Positions 38,501 through 49,100 of a stretch of DNA of 64,000 nt are shown here, piece by piece. The position numbers were made by a program, and so were the translations under genes. A model generated the notes under the pieces. It searched no databases and had not been told where the DNA came from. It worked only from the letters and a program-made list of their open reading frames with translations. The stretch covers positions 10,677,563-10,741,562 of the forward strand of contig NC_057922.1 in the NCBI RefSeq assembly GCF_018873765.1. Direction: 5' to 3'. This stretch comes from Telopea speciosissima. Lineage: Eukaryota > Streptophyta > Magnoliopsida > Proteales > Proteaceae. Each line of letters opens with the position of its first letter. The first letter of the stretch is position 1.

Positions 38501-38525
38501 AGCTCCCTCCAGTGGTGGCTTGTGA
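23540..38525 (+). CDS. VPS11: VPS11, HOPS/CORVET tethering complex core subunit
   Basis: Five exons: 23540-23761, 26197-26370, 26476-26799, 26910-28688 and 38136-38525, all in phase 0 with GT-AG borders, giving 962 aa (I recall the Arabidopsis protein as about 930). It starts MYQWRKFEFFEEK, typical of VPS11. Residues 1 to about 330 form the predicted N-terminal beta-propeller. About 350-830 is the alpha-solenoid with clathrin-repeat character (FLDAQRIYNLTHYLEKLH). The C-terminal RING-H2 has ligands C858, C861, C874, H876, H879, C882, C890 and C893. VPS11 is a core subunit of the complexes that tether membranes at late endosome and vacuole. It is needed for vacuole biogenesis. The RING exon is separated from the rest by a 9.4-kb intron full of transposon remains. 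A decayed exon 1 copy lies upstream at 17690-18110. Confidence 0.95.
23762..26196. other. VPS11 intron 1 (2.4 kb)
   Basis: Non-coding. Apart from the Tourist-like MITE at 25080-25334 I see only AT-rich sequence. No alternative exon is required to complete VPS11. Confidence 0.6.
25080..25334. mobile_element. Tourist-like (PIF/Harbinger-type) MITE in VPS11 intron 1
   Basis: 255 bp. The ends GGCTACGTTTGGAAGCCAA and (other strand) GACTATGTTTGGAAGCCAA differ at two bases. It is flanked by TTA at 25077-25079 and 25335-25337, the 3-bp duplication of this class. The interior contains a tandemly repeated unit ACATGATGACACAATC..TATGTGTCTATC.. present about three times. Confidence 0.8.
28974..29153. 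mobile_element. GC-rich fold-back MITE in VPS11 intron 4
   Basis: About 180 bp. GAACTCTGTGGGGGAGTGTG and CCCCTGCAC at the left pair with GTGCACAGGGGCCATGCTCC and CCACAGAGAATTC at the right. A C/G-rich loop contains a G run at 29026-29036 and GGCGGAAATGCCCGCC, itself a small palindrome. No convincing target duplication. Confidence 0.65.
29787..29991 (+). other. Unidentified protein-like open stretch in intron 4
   Basis: After a CTACAG acceptor-like site at 29786 one frame is open to a TGA near 29990. It includes TPMKKLNRRVYDCLLQSTTD and MAARYFSQEPLRIPAALKDL. It has a protein-like composition, but I do not recognise the family. Including it would not fit VPS11, whose conserved sequence continues directly at 38136. 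It is most likely a fragment of another gene or element carried in by a transposon. Confidence 0.3.
29995..30800 (-). mobile_element. Possible LTR-type sequence
   Basis: Sequence with the composition of a retrotransposon leader or LTR read on the minus strand (CT-rich block TATCTTCTTATCTTATATTC near 30025, intron-like AT stretches, GGGCCCAC words). A similar arrangement recurs at 33190-33720. No element ends or coding domains were found, so this is a weak call. Confidence 0.25.
31576..32353. mobile_element. Tourist-like element (778 bp) in VPS11 intron 4
   Basis: The left end GGGTGTATATGGCAACGTTC pairs with the right end read on the other strand, GGCTGTGTATGCAATGTTTC. TTA is present on both sides (31573-31575 and 32354-32356). 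The interior carries two diverged direct copies of a CCCACTCTCTCCCTCTC..CACCACCACC block (near 31807 and 32066). No transposase was seen. Confidence 0.65.
32380..32870 (-). mobile_element. LINE relic (zf-RVT region)
   Basis: On the minus strand, pieces in neighbouring frames resemble the zinc-knuckle region near the end of LINE ORF2: FKACLPASNV near 32835-32806, SLCDGEEPC near 32750, and a FGSWLW piece near 32685. Short and frameshifted; moderate support only. Confidence 0.45.
33770..34500 (+). mobile_element. Possible Copia-type LTR or leader
   Basis: The block TTAGTTTCTATTTTTATTAG, then GTCTTATAAATAGATGTGTAA (a TATA box-like TATAAATA near 33886) and a CT-rich leader look like the promoter half of a plant LTR. 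No matching second LTR was found within the window. Confidence 0.35.
35700..36330 (-). mobile_element. LINE relic (zf-RVT region)
   Basis: The minus-strand frame 35972-35709 reads FIRKLIWKLPLIPSIKNFVW, then KVLFSLLPTKEF and CPNESENISHLFFELCF. This is the zf-RVT pattern of plant LINEs (W..KLP..IK.F.W, LPT, C..C..E...H.FF.C). Upstream frames up to about 36330 continue the same ORF in pieces. Not coding. Confidence 0.65.
37015..37320. repeat. CGAAATTTCG-word repeat block
   Basis: A run of words of the TTTCGGTCATTTC / CCGAAATTTCGC type on both strands, bounded by GCATCCATCGTTCGAAATTTTG and CTTGAACCTTGGGTGCATC. It is probably a short transposon whose ends are degenerate. The similar wording in 9023-9474 suggests a related family. 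Confidence 0.4.
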
Positions 38526-38864
38526 GAAGGCTTGTTGATTATGTTGGGTCTTCATTATTAGTCAGCCCTTGTTTGGCTGGCAAGCCTTTGCTTGCTGAAT
38601 GTTGTTTGCATAGATTTGTGGTTTGTGAAAGGACTAGAAGACCCATTTCTTTTATGGAGGGGTGATACTGGATTCTGTTGTTGCCTTGTTCTGGTTCATT
38701 GTACTGATCCACTGACCAAAGAGAGGACAGAGAAAGAAAGGCCAATGTGCTGAAATAGCAGTGGGGGAGTATATTTTTTTAAATCTGAAATCTGTTGCTT
38801 CTTACTGAGAAATCTTGAAAAAAAAAAAATGATTAGTTTCTTGTATTTCTTTCAATGTAATAAA
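38526..38864 (+). terminator. VPS11 3' untranslated region with AATAAA
   Basis: The stretch after the VPS11 stop is T-rich and ends with AATAAA at 38859-38864 within TGTAATAAATAG, a canonical poly(A) signal. The cleavage site is likely some 15-30 bases downstream. Confidence 0.6.
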
Positions 38865-38889
38865 TAGAAAAAGAGAGGTGGTATGTGGT

Positions 38890-40490
38890 TGAGTTTGAGT
38901 GACTTGACGATTTTTTTCCCCCTTCTGTGTATCAATTGAGGTTTGCAATCATTTGTTACAGCCGTCATTGGATATTAGATAGCTTTGAGCCTGATGGTTT
39001 ACTTTCAAATGTCTAGTTCCACCAAAACCCAATTTGGGTTTTGAGGGAATGTTCTTCTATTCTACAATTTGAGGGATTGGATATTCCTGCATTGAGTGTT
39101 TGTCTAAAGCTGAGGCTAACTGCACTTGTTAACCCAACCCACTGGGCCCCTTGCCCTCTTTTTTTTTTTTTTTCTATAATAATAATTGTCTTCTTGGGAT
39201 ATTGTATTATGAATATGTTTTTGGTGATTACTAAATTGTTTTTGTTGATTAAAAAGCTCAAGTATGGAAGGTTAATTGGTATTCTCAAGCATCTAGAATT
39301 TGCATGGAAGGCAAGCCCAAATAAGTGGATGTAATCGGCAAGCAAGTTTCACCCATATTGGAAAATCAAATTCAAGCTTGGACGACATTGTTGACAAAGT
39401 AGATGAGCCCAGTTGAAGATCAATCGCTTTGCTTCACTTTAGTAAGACCAAGCGGAAAGCACCTCAGAGCTAAAATGGCTATAACATCTACAAGCGTTCA
39501 ACATCGGTGTTGAAGACTTGGGGATTAGTTTTATCGTATAATGCTTTTTATTCTTAAAGTTGTAATATGATTCTCACAGCTCCTACACTCATAGGACTTA
39601 GCCTCATCAGTGCCCAAACATGACTTAATAGTCGTTTAACCTTATTGAGTGACTTTACTTATGACCATAGGGGAATATTTTGGATCTATATTGGTGTATT
39701 TGATTATGTATGTTGACCTAACAATTATGGGAGGTCATATGCCATAGAGTCAGGGTGTTAAACATCAATTTTGTCCATCCAGTCGATGTACCGGGTGATC
39801 GGCTCATTCCCTCAATTTCAATGGACATTGACATGGTCGTGTAGTTGGAATTGGACTTGGCTCAAAACATGAAAATTGTAATGCTATAAGTTTAGCTTCA
39901 TATGAAAAAAGAATCAGGTCAATCTGAGTTCTAAAGAGCGAGTTATGTTCATCTTACATAGACCACGACCTATCAACAGTCGGAGTATAGGTTGATTAGT
40001 TCATGAGACGGGGACCGGTTGGTCACAATGGTTATATAACGGGTAGAAAATGGGCATTTGATAATGGTTATTTCCTAGATGTCGACCGGTTGATAAAGCG
40101 GTTGACCGATTGAGTAAAAAATAGAGTTGTTTGAGATTCTTTTGGCCCATTCCTTCGCTGGTTTTGAGAGAGTTTTTAGAAGACTTTTGGCACTTCATTG
40201 GTACATCTTGTCTATGTTTTTAAGAGCTTATTGAATCATTATAGAACTTTTATCTAGCGTATCTTATCTTATAGAGGTTTTGTGACTTCATTCGTATATC
40301 CAGATTTTGGAGCCATTATTGCAATTTGAGTGGAAACACTCAAACATTCTTTTAAAAGACTTGTGGTAGGAGATTGAAGAATCTCCAATGTTGCAAGGGT
40401 TATGAGTAATAGTCCGAAAAATTACTTGGGTTGGATTGTGAGTCTGGAAAAACAATTGTGACTTGATCATTGTCATTTGGAAATTGATCA
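38890..40490. other. Intergenic, no gene seen
   Basis: AT-rich sequence. Around 39960-40110 there are repeated GACCGGTTGATAA / GGTTGACCGATTG words suggestive of transposon debris. No coding exon was recognised. Confidence 0.4.
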
Positions 40491-40493
40491 TAG

Positions 40494-40651
40494 TTCTGTT
40501 TATTTCGGTGTAAAAATTTACCTGGAAAATTTTACTTGAAAATTTTCACTTCAAAAAATTTGACATGTTGAAAAGTGTTCCAATATTTTTTTATGAAAAA
40601 ATATTGAAATTTTTTTCGAACATATAAATTTTACGCTGAAACAAACGGGGA
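40494..40651. mobile_element. Fold-back MITE, TTTCGGTGTAAAA family
   Basis: 158 bp. TTCTGTTTATTTCGGTGTAA at the left matches the reverse strand of the right end, TCCCCGTTTGTTTCAGCGTA. CATAG lies on both sides (40489-40493 and 40652-40656), a tentative 5-bp duplication. A related right end (TTTTACGTCGAAACAAACAG) lies near 35436-35455 without a clear left partner. Confidence 0.6.
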
Positions 40652-40825
40652 CATAGTAGAAAATCCAAGTGTGTGAATATCACTTGGTAGTGGATATAGG
40701 TAGCTATCAAACCACTCTAAATCTTTTGTGTTCACATTGTCTATTTTCCCCCTTTTTTCTCAACTATGTTTTACAATTTCTTACAACATTACATTCATCT
40801 TTTGATTGAGTAATTAAGTTTATAA

Positions 40826-41235
40826 TTGATGACCATATTCCACCACGCCCAATTCATCCCTCTTGGGTTGCCTATGGTCTTATCGAGACGAGTTTCCTTC
40901 AAGAAAGAACTTCACCATTCGATTGCAATACAAACTTCAATATGGTACGAGGACAATGAGTGTCTCTCCTTTAACAACCTTGATAATGTATATTCATTGA
41001 AAAGAGAGGAGCTAAATTGAATCCCTCAGATAAAATAAGAACATCCCCTACATTCAAAGCCCATTTTTTAACATTAGCTACAATTTGTTTCAGTTGCATT
41101 GAAGAAAATCTTGAGATAAACATTCTGATTTATGATGAATTAAGTCATACCTTTAATCAATTATTGAATGAGTATAGAAAGCTCTCTTCAAAATATCTTT
41201 CCCTCAAGAAATGTATCTCATGTTTTAGCACTTAA
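40826..41235 (+). mobile_element. Copia gag relic
   Basis: Two successive plus-strand frames resemble the end of a plant Copia Gag. The first contains [14 protein letters not shown] (near 40975-41020). The second has YDELSHTFNQLLNEYRKLSS and KYLSLKKCIS (near 41130-41220), the helical segment usually found before the zinc knuckle. It is frameshifted and no knuckle or LTR follows, because the Pack-MULE begins 430 bp further on. Confidence 0.5.
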
Positions 41236-41667
41236 CTTTTAATATTATTTATTATGAGTGTAACAAAAGGGGCATATGAATTTTCAATGTCATCTTAGGA
41301 CTAAAGAAATTGGACCCAAGTTTCAATGGATATCAAAGAGCACAAATAAATGTTTAAATATTTAGATTAAGCATTAAGAACCAAAACCCTCAAAGAATAA
41401 GAACCAAGAGTACTTGAGACAACCTACAAGGAATAAGAAGAGGTTAACCCTCCACCAAGTATGATAAGAATCCAAAACAACAAACAAGGTATAATATTAC
41501 TGATATTTACATTGAACATGTTTGTTTAATTCTATATGTTCAAGATGCTCAATGTGGAAAATGTTTGATCCCATGTCGTTTTAGATATGGTGATTCGCAT
41601 GATTGGGTGTTTGTAGTTTAATTTGAACCAAGCACATGGTGGTTGTATGTTTTTCTCATTTTAAAAC

Positions 41668-43200
41668 GGATTTTTAACAAATGCCTCCTTAAAAATGCCT
41701 ATTTATTCAAATGTACCTTTACAACTTTTTTAATTATAAATTCCCCTATACTTTTAAAATATTGTAGCACTTTGGTCCAGTCCATTAGTTTGGGATGTTA
41801 GATGTCAGTTTTAAAGAATTTAATGACCAAAATGCCTTATGACAAAAACCCATCAAAATTAAAGAGTAAAATGACCAAATTGCCCTCATCTTTCTCAAAT
41901 CATTTAGTTTAGTCTGGGACGTTAGAGGTTAGTTTCAAATAAACTAATGATCAAAATGCCCTTATGACAAAAACCCATAAAATTAAAGAATAAAATGATT
42001 AAATTGCCTTCATCCCCCCAAATCGTTTAGGTTAGTTTGGGACATTAGTGGTTAGTTTCAAAGAATCTAATGACCAAAATGCCTTTATGACAAAAACCCA
42101 TAAAATTAAAGAATAAAATAATCAAATTGCCCTCATCTTCTCCAAATCCAAATCGTTTAGGGTTTGAAACTGAATCAAACCCTAAACCATTTGAGGAAGA
42201 TGAACCCTAAAATCAAACCTCCAAAATTAAAATTAGTAATACCAATAACCAAAGAGCATAGACAAACCCAGACAAATGCAATAATCCACATTGCTTAAAA
42301 CAAATCAAATAAAAACTCTGAAACGAGAAACCCCAAAAAAATTCACCCTCTAACTACAAGAACCCAATCCAAAACGGAACACTCTTTACCCCCAATAAAC
42401 ACAATTCATCACAGAAATTACCAGCCAATGCCAACCGCCAAGCCCAACAGCTTTCTTCACCACACCTTGGAGGCCAACTAGTACGGATTTCGTCTGATTG
42501 TTTCCAGTGACAACAACTTTAGTGTGACGAGGTAGCACAGACAGCTCCTCGTCGCTACTATCTTCACAGCTGTGCAACTCTGAAAAAAACTCCATTTGAC
42601 AGAACTCTCAACTGCCTCCATCATTTCTACTCCCCAGTAGATGAATTTCTCACAGGAAAAAATCGAAGATGAATCGAATCAGTGATCAAAAACTATTTTT
42701 CATGAAATCGCAGGATCATGCATTGAAAACCCCGTAATCGAAATTCTTCAAGAAACATCAGAAAGCTACAAGAAATTAAGATACCCAGAGGAAAAAAAAC
42801 ACACAGAGAGAGAGAGAGAGGGAGTGTCTCTGAGCGAATAATTTGCTGCGTTTATTCACTGAAGGTACCACTGGAAAATCAAGAAGAATGATGAATTGAT
42901 CAATTTTTGGAGGTTTGATTTTAGGGTTCATCATCCCCAAAATGGTTTAGGGTTTGATTCAATTTCAAACCCTAAATCAAACCCCCAAACGATTTGGAGA
43001 AGATGAGATTTTGATAGGTTTTTGTCAAAGGGCATTTTGGTCATTAGATTCTCCAAAAGTAACCTTCAACGTTACAATCTAACGGATTGGACCAAAATGC
43101 TATAATGTTTTAAAAGTAAGAGAAACTTTACAATTAAAAAAATTACAGGAGTACACTTAAACAGATGGGCATTTTCAGGGAGGGCATTTGTTAAAAACCC
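41668..43200. mobile_element. Pack-MULE (1.5 kb) with perfect 9-bp target duplication
   Basis: TTTTAAAAC at 41659-41667 and 43201-43209 flanks the element. The ends GGATTTTTAACAAATGCC and (other strand) GGGTTTTTAACAAATGCC begin long inverted repeats that include AAACCCTAAA.. and CAAACCTCCAAAA words. The left arm is expanded by about three tandem units of roughly 120 bp (starting near 41788, 41905 and 42030; each has a GACCAAAATGCC.. and a ..AAAAACCCAT word), while the right arm has one. Between the arms, about 42235-42895, lies captured host gene sequence (see 42422-42624). No transposase is present, so movement would depend on an enzyme supplied elsewhere. Confidence 0.88.
42422..42624 (-). 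pseudogene. Captured first coding exon of a SAP30/AFR-like gene
   Basis: On the minus strand, an ATG pair at 42624 is followed, after a one-base shift in a run of T, by CEDSSDEELSVLPRHTKVVV, then TGNNQTKSVLVGLQGVVKKA and VGLGGWHWL. It then meets an intact donor, CTG/GTAATT, at 42422. I recognise this block as the conserved N-terminal region of plant SAP30-like proteins (AFR1/AFR2 type, Sin3-histone deacetylase complex subunits). Upstream (to about 42850) is leader-like sequence with a CTCTCT run and a possible 5' intron donor. Downstream is intron-like sequence. Intron retention means DNA-level capture. The rest of the parent gene is absent. Confidence 0.75.
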
Positions 43201-43209
43201 TTTTAAAAC

Positions 43210-45900
43210 TTGAGGGAGGATAAGATGAAGACTTAGTGATAAGCAAAGAAAGTGGACACCATTAAGTGCTCTGTTTTTTTTTTTTAATTTTTTAAAGCAA
43301 ACATGTGAAATACATGTTTGTGTTAAGTGGCGTTGGTAAGAAGGTCATGGGAAAATTTGTAACTTTCCTCCATTACAACCCGATAAAGCTTTAAAAAAAA
43401 AAAATTTGTAATTACATACAAGAAAACAAAGAATAAGGGCTTCATTGATGAATAATAATGAATAGAGAATGAAATGAAATAATACACTAAGCACCGATTG
43501 CTTGTCATTCAACAACCTACAACGATGATGGACCAGCTAATTAAGAGCTTAAATATATTATGTTCTTAATGTGTTTAGATCACCACAGTCTACCTACTTA
43601 ATAATCAATTCTTGATGTTATGAAGAACTTTGTGTTTAGATTTAGTTGTTCACAAGGTAAAATGGAAAATAAGACGGAGAAGAGTCAGATTTACTTGTAA
43701 AGATATATTATATTTCTTTTCAAATCACCCCACAAAGATTGTAAGGTTCTCGAGATTCTCAATCGTCCAAGAACTCTTGGACTCTTTAGTCTAGACGATT
43801 ACAGATGAGAAAACACTCTTATAAGCCTAAGAAGCCCGGCTGTTTCAATTTAGAACAAGATTTCCATGAGCACTCTCACCTGATGTATCACTCATCTCGC
43901 TCCCCATAGAGTGGTAAAACATCTTTTTTTGTGTTATAATCTTTACTAGATTATCTAAGAGTAGGAATATGTAGTATACGTGGTTGCTTCAAGTGTGATG
44001 TCGTAACATTCTCTGATTTTTTTTTTATAATCGCCAATTAAAAGGAGACATTTTCTCAATTATTTGTTATAACTATCTATTGCAGTCGCTATAGCGGCCA
44101 TTGGGTTAGCTATTGTTTTGTTAATTTTTTGAAACAGAAATCAACTCGTATCAATCAATCGAATTTGTTGAGTTGAAAATTAAATAAATATAAAAGAATA
44201 AAATTAGATCAAGAAAACAACGACCACACTCTCTCCATTTTGACACTTTACTAGTTTTAATGATTTTTTATGATTCAACCATCACAATCAAACATTTAGG
44301 TGGCTAAAAATATATACCAACCCATACTTTAGCATCCACAAAAAAAGGGAAACAAGAGAAAAGGTGGGTTGCGGGAGGGGGAACCAAATGTTCTTTTCTG
44401 TTTTTAATAATTTTTTTCACTTTGGTTTCACTTCCATTCTTCTTTTGTCTCAATAGATTATGGGTTTGAGCATCATCTAATTTATCATCACCCATCAATA
44501 AAGGCTTTTCTTCTCTATCTTTCTTTTCACTAGAAATCAAAAGATTGGAAGTAAGCATAATGTCCTTGAAGCTTAATGAGTAAGGCATTCTTGTAGGGGC
44601 TTCAAAAGTTGTGAAGCATGTGGGTCCCATGTCAAGGTATCTAAAGTTTTCCTTGGCTTCTATCTTACAAGTAAGTTCCTATTAAAGCAAGGGTAAGGCC
44701 GTGCACATTATGACCCCTACCTTTTAAGTATGGTATTCCAGTCTGCTCTCCTGTTGGTGTTGTCCACTAATTTACTGCAGACAGTTGTGTGTCTATTTCT
44801 TTTCCTAATTAATATTAAGGTACCCTAGTCTCAAAAAAATAGGTAGATCCAACATTCTTTAAACCTCATGAAGGAATAATTTCTTTAGGACTAAAATCCT
44901 CTCCAATTCCTTGATCACCGAGTACTGTAGTTCATGGTTGAGAGGTCGACACCTAGCAAACACAACATCCAACGGTTTGAGATCGATTGAGTTCGTTTTT
45001 CCTTTTTTTGTTTTCTTCTTTCTTCTCGAGCTCGGCACTATTGGATGACGCGCCTACTAGGTGTTAAGCTTTCGACCCCAAACTGCACTGCATTTTTAGG
45101 GAATTGGAGAGTATTCTTTTCATTTCTTTTTCAATTGTTATTATTACGAGAAATGACTATCTTACCTCCATGAAATATGCGTGTGATCTCCCAATTGCCC
45201 TCGCTCCTAGGAGCCACGCCCCCCCAACAGAGAAACACTTCCTCTATCCATATCTCAACAATGGTAATTCTATACGCGTCATAGCCTTACCCCGATCATT
45301 CCCCACGTGTCCAGCTGTCTGGTGTAATCAATTTATCATCAGAGTAGAAATTGGGATCCGAGAAATTGTAATCTTTTAAGTAGGGTGGGTTTCGTCAATC
45401 GTGAGTTAGTAGCAGGTCATCAGGTGTGTGGACCACCCGAGAACCGAGTCTCATCCCTCAACCGAACCGAATTCGTCAGCTTGTAATTTAAGACAACGGA
45501 GACAAAAACAAAAAACACAAAAAAACCAGAATTATCAAAACTACTTTTAGACTTGAGAAGGGAAAAAATCAAAGAATAATAAAAGGGTCAAAACAAACAG
45601 AAACGAATGATTATCCGTTCGGACTTCGGACGGTTTGCACGCCATTCAATACCCGCCAGGCACTGCCTCATATCCGCAACTATATAACTCCTAATTATAC
45701 CCTACTTCTAGGACCACTAAATTTTGTTGGCCCCACGTTTACCTATTTCTAGATTGGATGATCATTATCGTCTGATCTGATCTATCAGATAACTATAAAA
45801 GGCCATAAAAATCTTAGGTTTGATTATGATAATGATGAACGGTGTAGATTCGTTAATCAGGGTCTGTAGGGACCACAATCTTCAATAAATCAGAAAAAAT
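43210..45900. other. Intergenic upstream of the H+-PPase, no gene seen
   Basis: AT-rich with homopolymers. A short GGGTAAGGCCGTGCACATTATGACCCC piece near 44690-44716 resembles the middle of an Au-type SINE and may be a remnant. The right part probably contains promoter sequence of the pyrophosphatase gene. No coding exon was recognised. Confidence 0.4.
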
Positions 45901-45991
45901 GTGAAAATTTTGCCGGCTGAGCTGGACTTGAGTGTCTCTCTATAATTCTATATCTTCTCTTCTCCCTCTGGATGAGAGAGAGTGGGTTATT

Positions 45992-45999
45992 TATATAAA
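45992..45999 (+). promoter_or_regulatory. TATA box of the H+-PPase gene
   Basis: TATATAAA, in the context GTTATTTATATAAAAGCCC, lies about 136 bp before the start codon. This would place transcription start near 46020-46030 with a leader of about 110 bp. The spacing and sequence fit a plant TATA box; the start point itself is inferred. Confidence 0.6.
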
Positions 46000-46134
46000 A
46001 GCCCACGGAGAGAATGAAGCGCAAAACCCTCGCTTGGTGGTTTCCTCCTTCCGCTTCTTTCTTCCTTCTCTCCGGCCTATTTCGGACCTGGGATTTGCCA
46101 TTTTGCTGAGGCATTTTGGTTGGGATAATCGAAG

Positions 46135-49100
46135 ATGGGATCGGGGATTCTTTCAGATCTCGCGACGGAGATCATAATACCTGTGGCTGCGGTCATTGGG
46201 ATTGTGTTCTCTCTGGTTCAATGGTATTTCGTTTCTCAGGTAAAGCTCTCTCCTGAAAGACAGAATTCATCGAACGACAGTAAGAATGGTTACAACGATT
46301 ACCTTATCGAGGAAGAGGAAGGTCTAAATGATCACAATGTTGTTCTTAAATGCGCCGAAATACAGAATGCCATTGCTGAAGGTTAGATTTTTTAGTCTTA
46401 GATTTTGAGTATCTTCTAATGGTATTTATGATTCTCTTTGGGTAGATCTACTGTTGTTCCCTTTATTATTGGTTTCATTATCCCGAATTCTGTAGATCCT
46501 TGTTTCTATATCTTTTTCTTCTTCTTCTTCTTGGAGGTGTTTTTACTGTTGAAAACTTCGATGATGAATCTTGTCATCCCTCACTCGTTCTATCTGTTGT
46601 ATCCTACTACTTTCTTATTGTTTCAGAATGTAGTTTTTTGTTTAGGAGATTATTATATTAGGGAGTGAACTACCCTGCTTAGGGCAGTAGGGTTTTGTAC
46701 AAAGAATACATGAAAATATTTCGTTTTTGCTTTTGTTCCCACCTCTCCACGCCCCCCCCCCCCCACCAAAAAAAAAAGTATTTTTGCTGCAGAAGATTTA
46801 AGTTTAAGGTTTTTATGTTTTTATGAATTGATCCGTAAAAAAAAAAACGTTTCTTCTGGTTGGAATTTTTTTTTGTTGCTGTTGGTGATATGAGAACTTG
46901 GTGATCTGAAGAAAGGTGTTTCCTTGGGATCTTGTTAGCTCGAGTGGAGGCTCATGAGAATTGACGAGAGTACATGCAGTTTCGCTTCTTATGAACCTTA
47001 TATTTTAGTGGTTCAAAATTTTTTTTTTCTATTAGTTTTGCCATTAATACGGACAAGTTATGTAGAGTGGTCACTGTCTTACAGATTTAAGTGGTTTTTT
47101 CCCCTTTTGTTACAGTAATTTTCTCTTAACTCGTGGACTTTTCTTGTTCAGTTGGTCGTCTAGAGGGTTTTTATGCACCAGTTTGAATATATTTTTCTGT
47201 TTCAACTCATTGAAGACCATGGAATTGGTTTCGGTAATAGAATATAGTGGTCGGTTTATCAAAAGATTAGCTCTTCGTTCTGGTTTCTGCTCGTTTTGGT
47301 GAGGCTAACCGTAGCACTTTCTTTTGTTTGGTCGCTTCAAGGAGTTGGATCTACAGACTTTGCCTTGCAATTATTTATTTAGTTGTCAAGGGTCGTGATC
47401 ATTATTTTACCTTAGATAGCTATACCAGTTTTGCACTTAGGTTGGACTGGAATTACCTTCTGTTTGAGGTGTAGAATTTTTCACCCGTTGGGCCTTTTTT
47501 GCTTTTTTTCGGTTGGGTGGTGGGGTTGTCTTGTGAGCTAATAAGGTATGTTGCCATGTACAGCCAATTATCATGGGTCCTCTGATATTTGAATAGGCCT
47601 TTTTATTTTGCTAATTACTAATTAGTTAGGGTTATCCTCTAGATTGGCTTCCAAGGGACCATACCCTAAAATAATAAGGTATGATGCCATGCAGAGCAAT
47701 TTTTATCTTGGATCATGAGAACTCTTTTGATATCATGGACAAGTCCTGAGACCTCATATGATGGCATGAATTATGACAGATCATTACCAGTATTTGCTCT
47801 GAATCAATCAGTCTAATTTGGGATCTCAATCCCTGGTTTTTATGTTGGGTTCTCAATCATTTTGCATTTTTATATGCTAATTTTTTTTAACATTATCCAA
47901 AATATATGCTGAACTTTGGATTTCTCTAATGTCAAACATGTTCATGGATGTGACAGGAGCAACTTCTTTCCTTTTCACTGAATATCAGTATGTTGGTGTG
48001 TTTATGGTTGCTTTTGCAATTCTTATCTTCCTCTTCCTTGGTTCTGTGGAGGGATTCAGTACCAAAAGTCGACCTTGCGCTTACAGTCCTGAAAAACTCT
48101 GCAAGCCTGCTCTCGCCACTGCTGTCTTCAGTACTGTATCCTTTATCCTTGGTGCTATAACTTCAGTGGTGTCTGGCTTCCTTGGAATGAAAATTGCTAC
48201 CTATGCAAATGCCAGAACAACACTAGAAGCAAGGAAGGGAGTTGGGAAGGCTTTCATCACTGCATTCAGATCTGGTGCGGTCATGGGTTTCCTCCTGGCT
48301 GCCAATGGTCTTTTGGTATTGTACATTGCAATGAACCTCTTCAAGCTGTACTATGGTGATGATTGGGAAGGACTTTTTGAGGCTATCACTGGCTATGGTC
48401 TTGGTGGATCTTCCATGGCCCTCTTTGGAAGAGTTGGTGGAGGAATCTACACTAAGGCAGCTGATGTTGGTGCTGATCTTGTTGGCAAGGTTGAGAGAAA
48501 CATTCCTGAGGATGACCCAAGAAACCCAGCTGTAAGAAACATCACCCATTTGTTAATCCTTTTGCTTACTTGAGGTTCTGCTTCTTAAGCACGTCTCTCA
48601 TTTGTTGTTTCTATATGCTTTCAGGTCATTGCAGACAATGTTGGTGATAATGTTGGGGATATTGCTGGAATGGGATCTGATCTTTTTGGCTCATATGCCG
48701 AGTCCTCTTGTGCTGCACTTGTTGTTGCTTCCATCTCCTCTTTTGGGATTGACCATGACTGGACAGCTATGTGTTATCCATTGCTCGTTAGTTCTATTGG
48801 TATTGTAGTGTGCTTGATCACCACCCTCTTTGCAACCGACTTCTTTGAAATCAAGGCTGTCAAGGAAATTGAGCCTGCATTGAAGAAGCAACTCATTATC
48901 TCGACTGTTCTGATGACAATTGGAGTTGCACTTGTTAGTTGGCTCGCGCTCCCTCCATCGTTCACAATCTTCAATTTTGGAACTCAGAAGGTTGTGAAGA
49001 ACTGGTGAGCAACTATCACTTGTCCTGCTCATTTGTTTGTTGAATGATTAACTGAGGTGTTATTAATAATACATAAAATTTGTTTAGCATTGGAGTTAAT

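Noticed and set aside
41905-42140. Tandem 120-bp units considered as a satellite array
   Set aside because: Only about three units are present and all lie within one inverted-repeat arm of the Pack-MULE.
48223-48549. Minus-strand frames of about 110 codons opposite H+-PPase exons 2 and 3
   Set aside because: Antisense shadows of strongly coding exons, with no independent signals.
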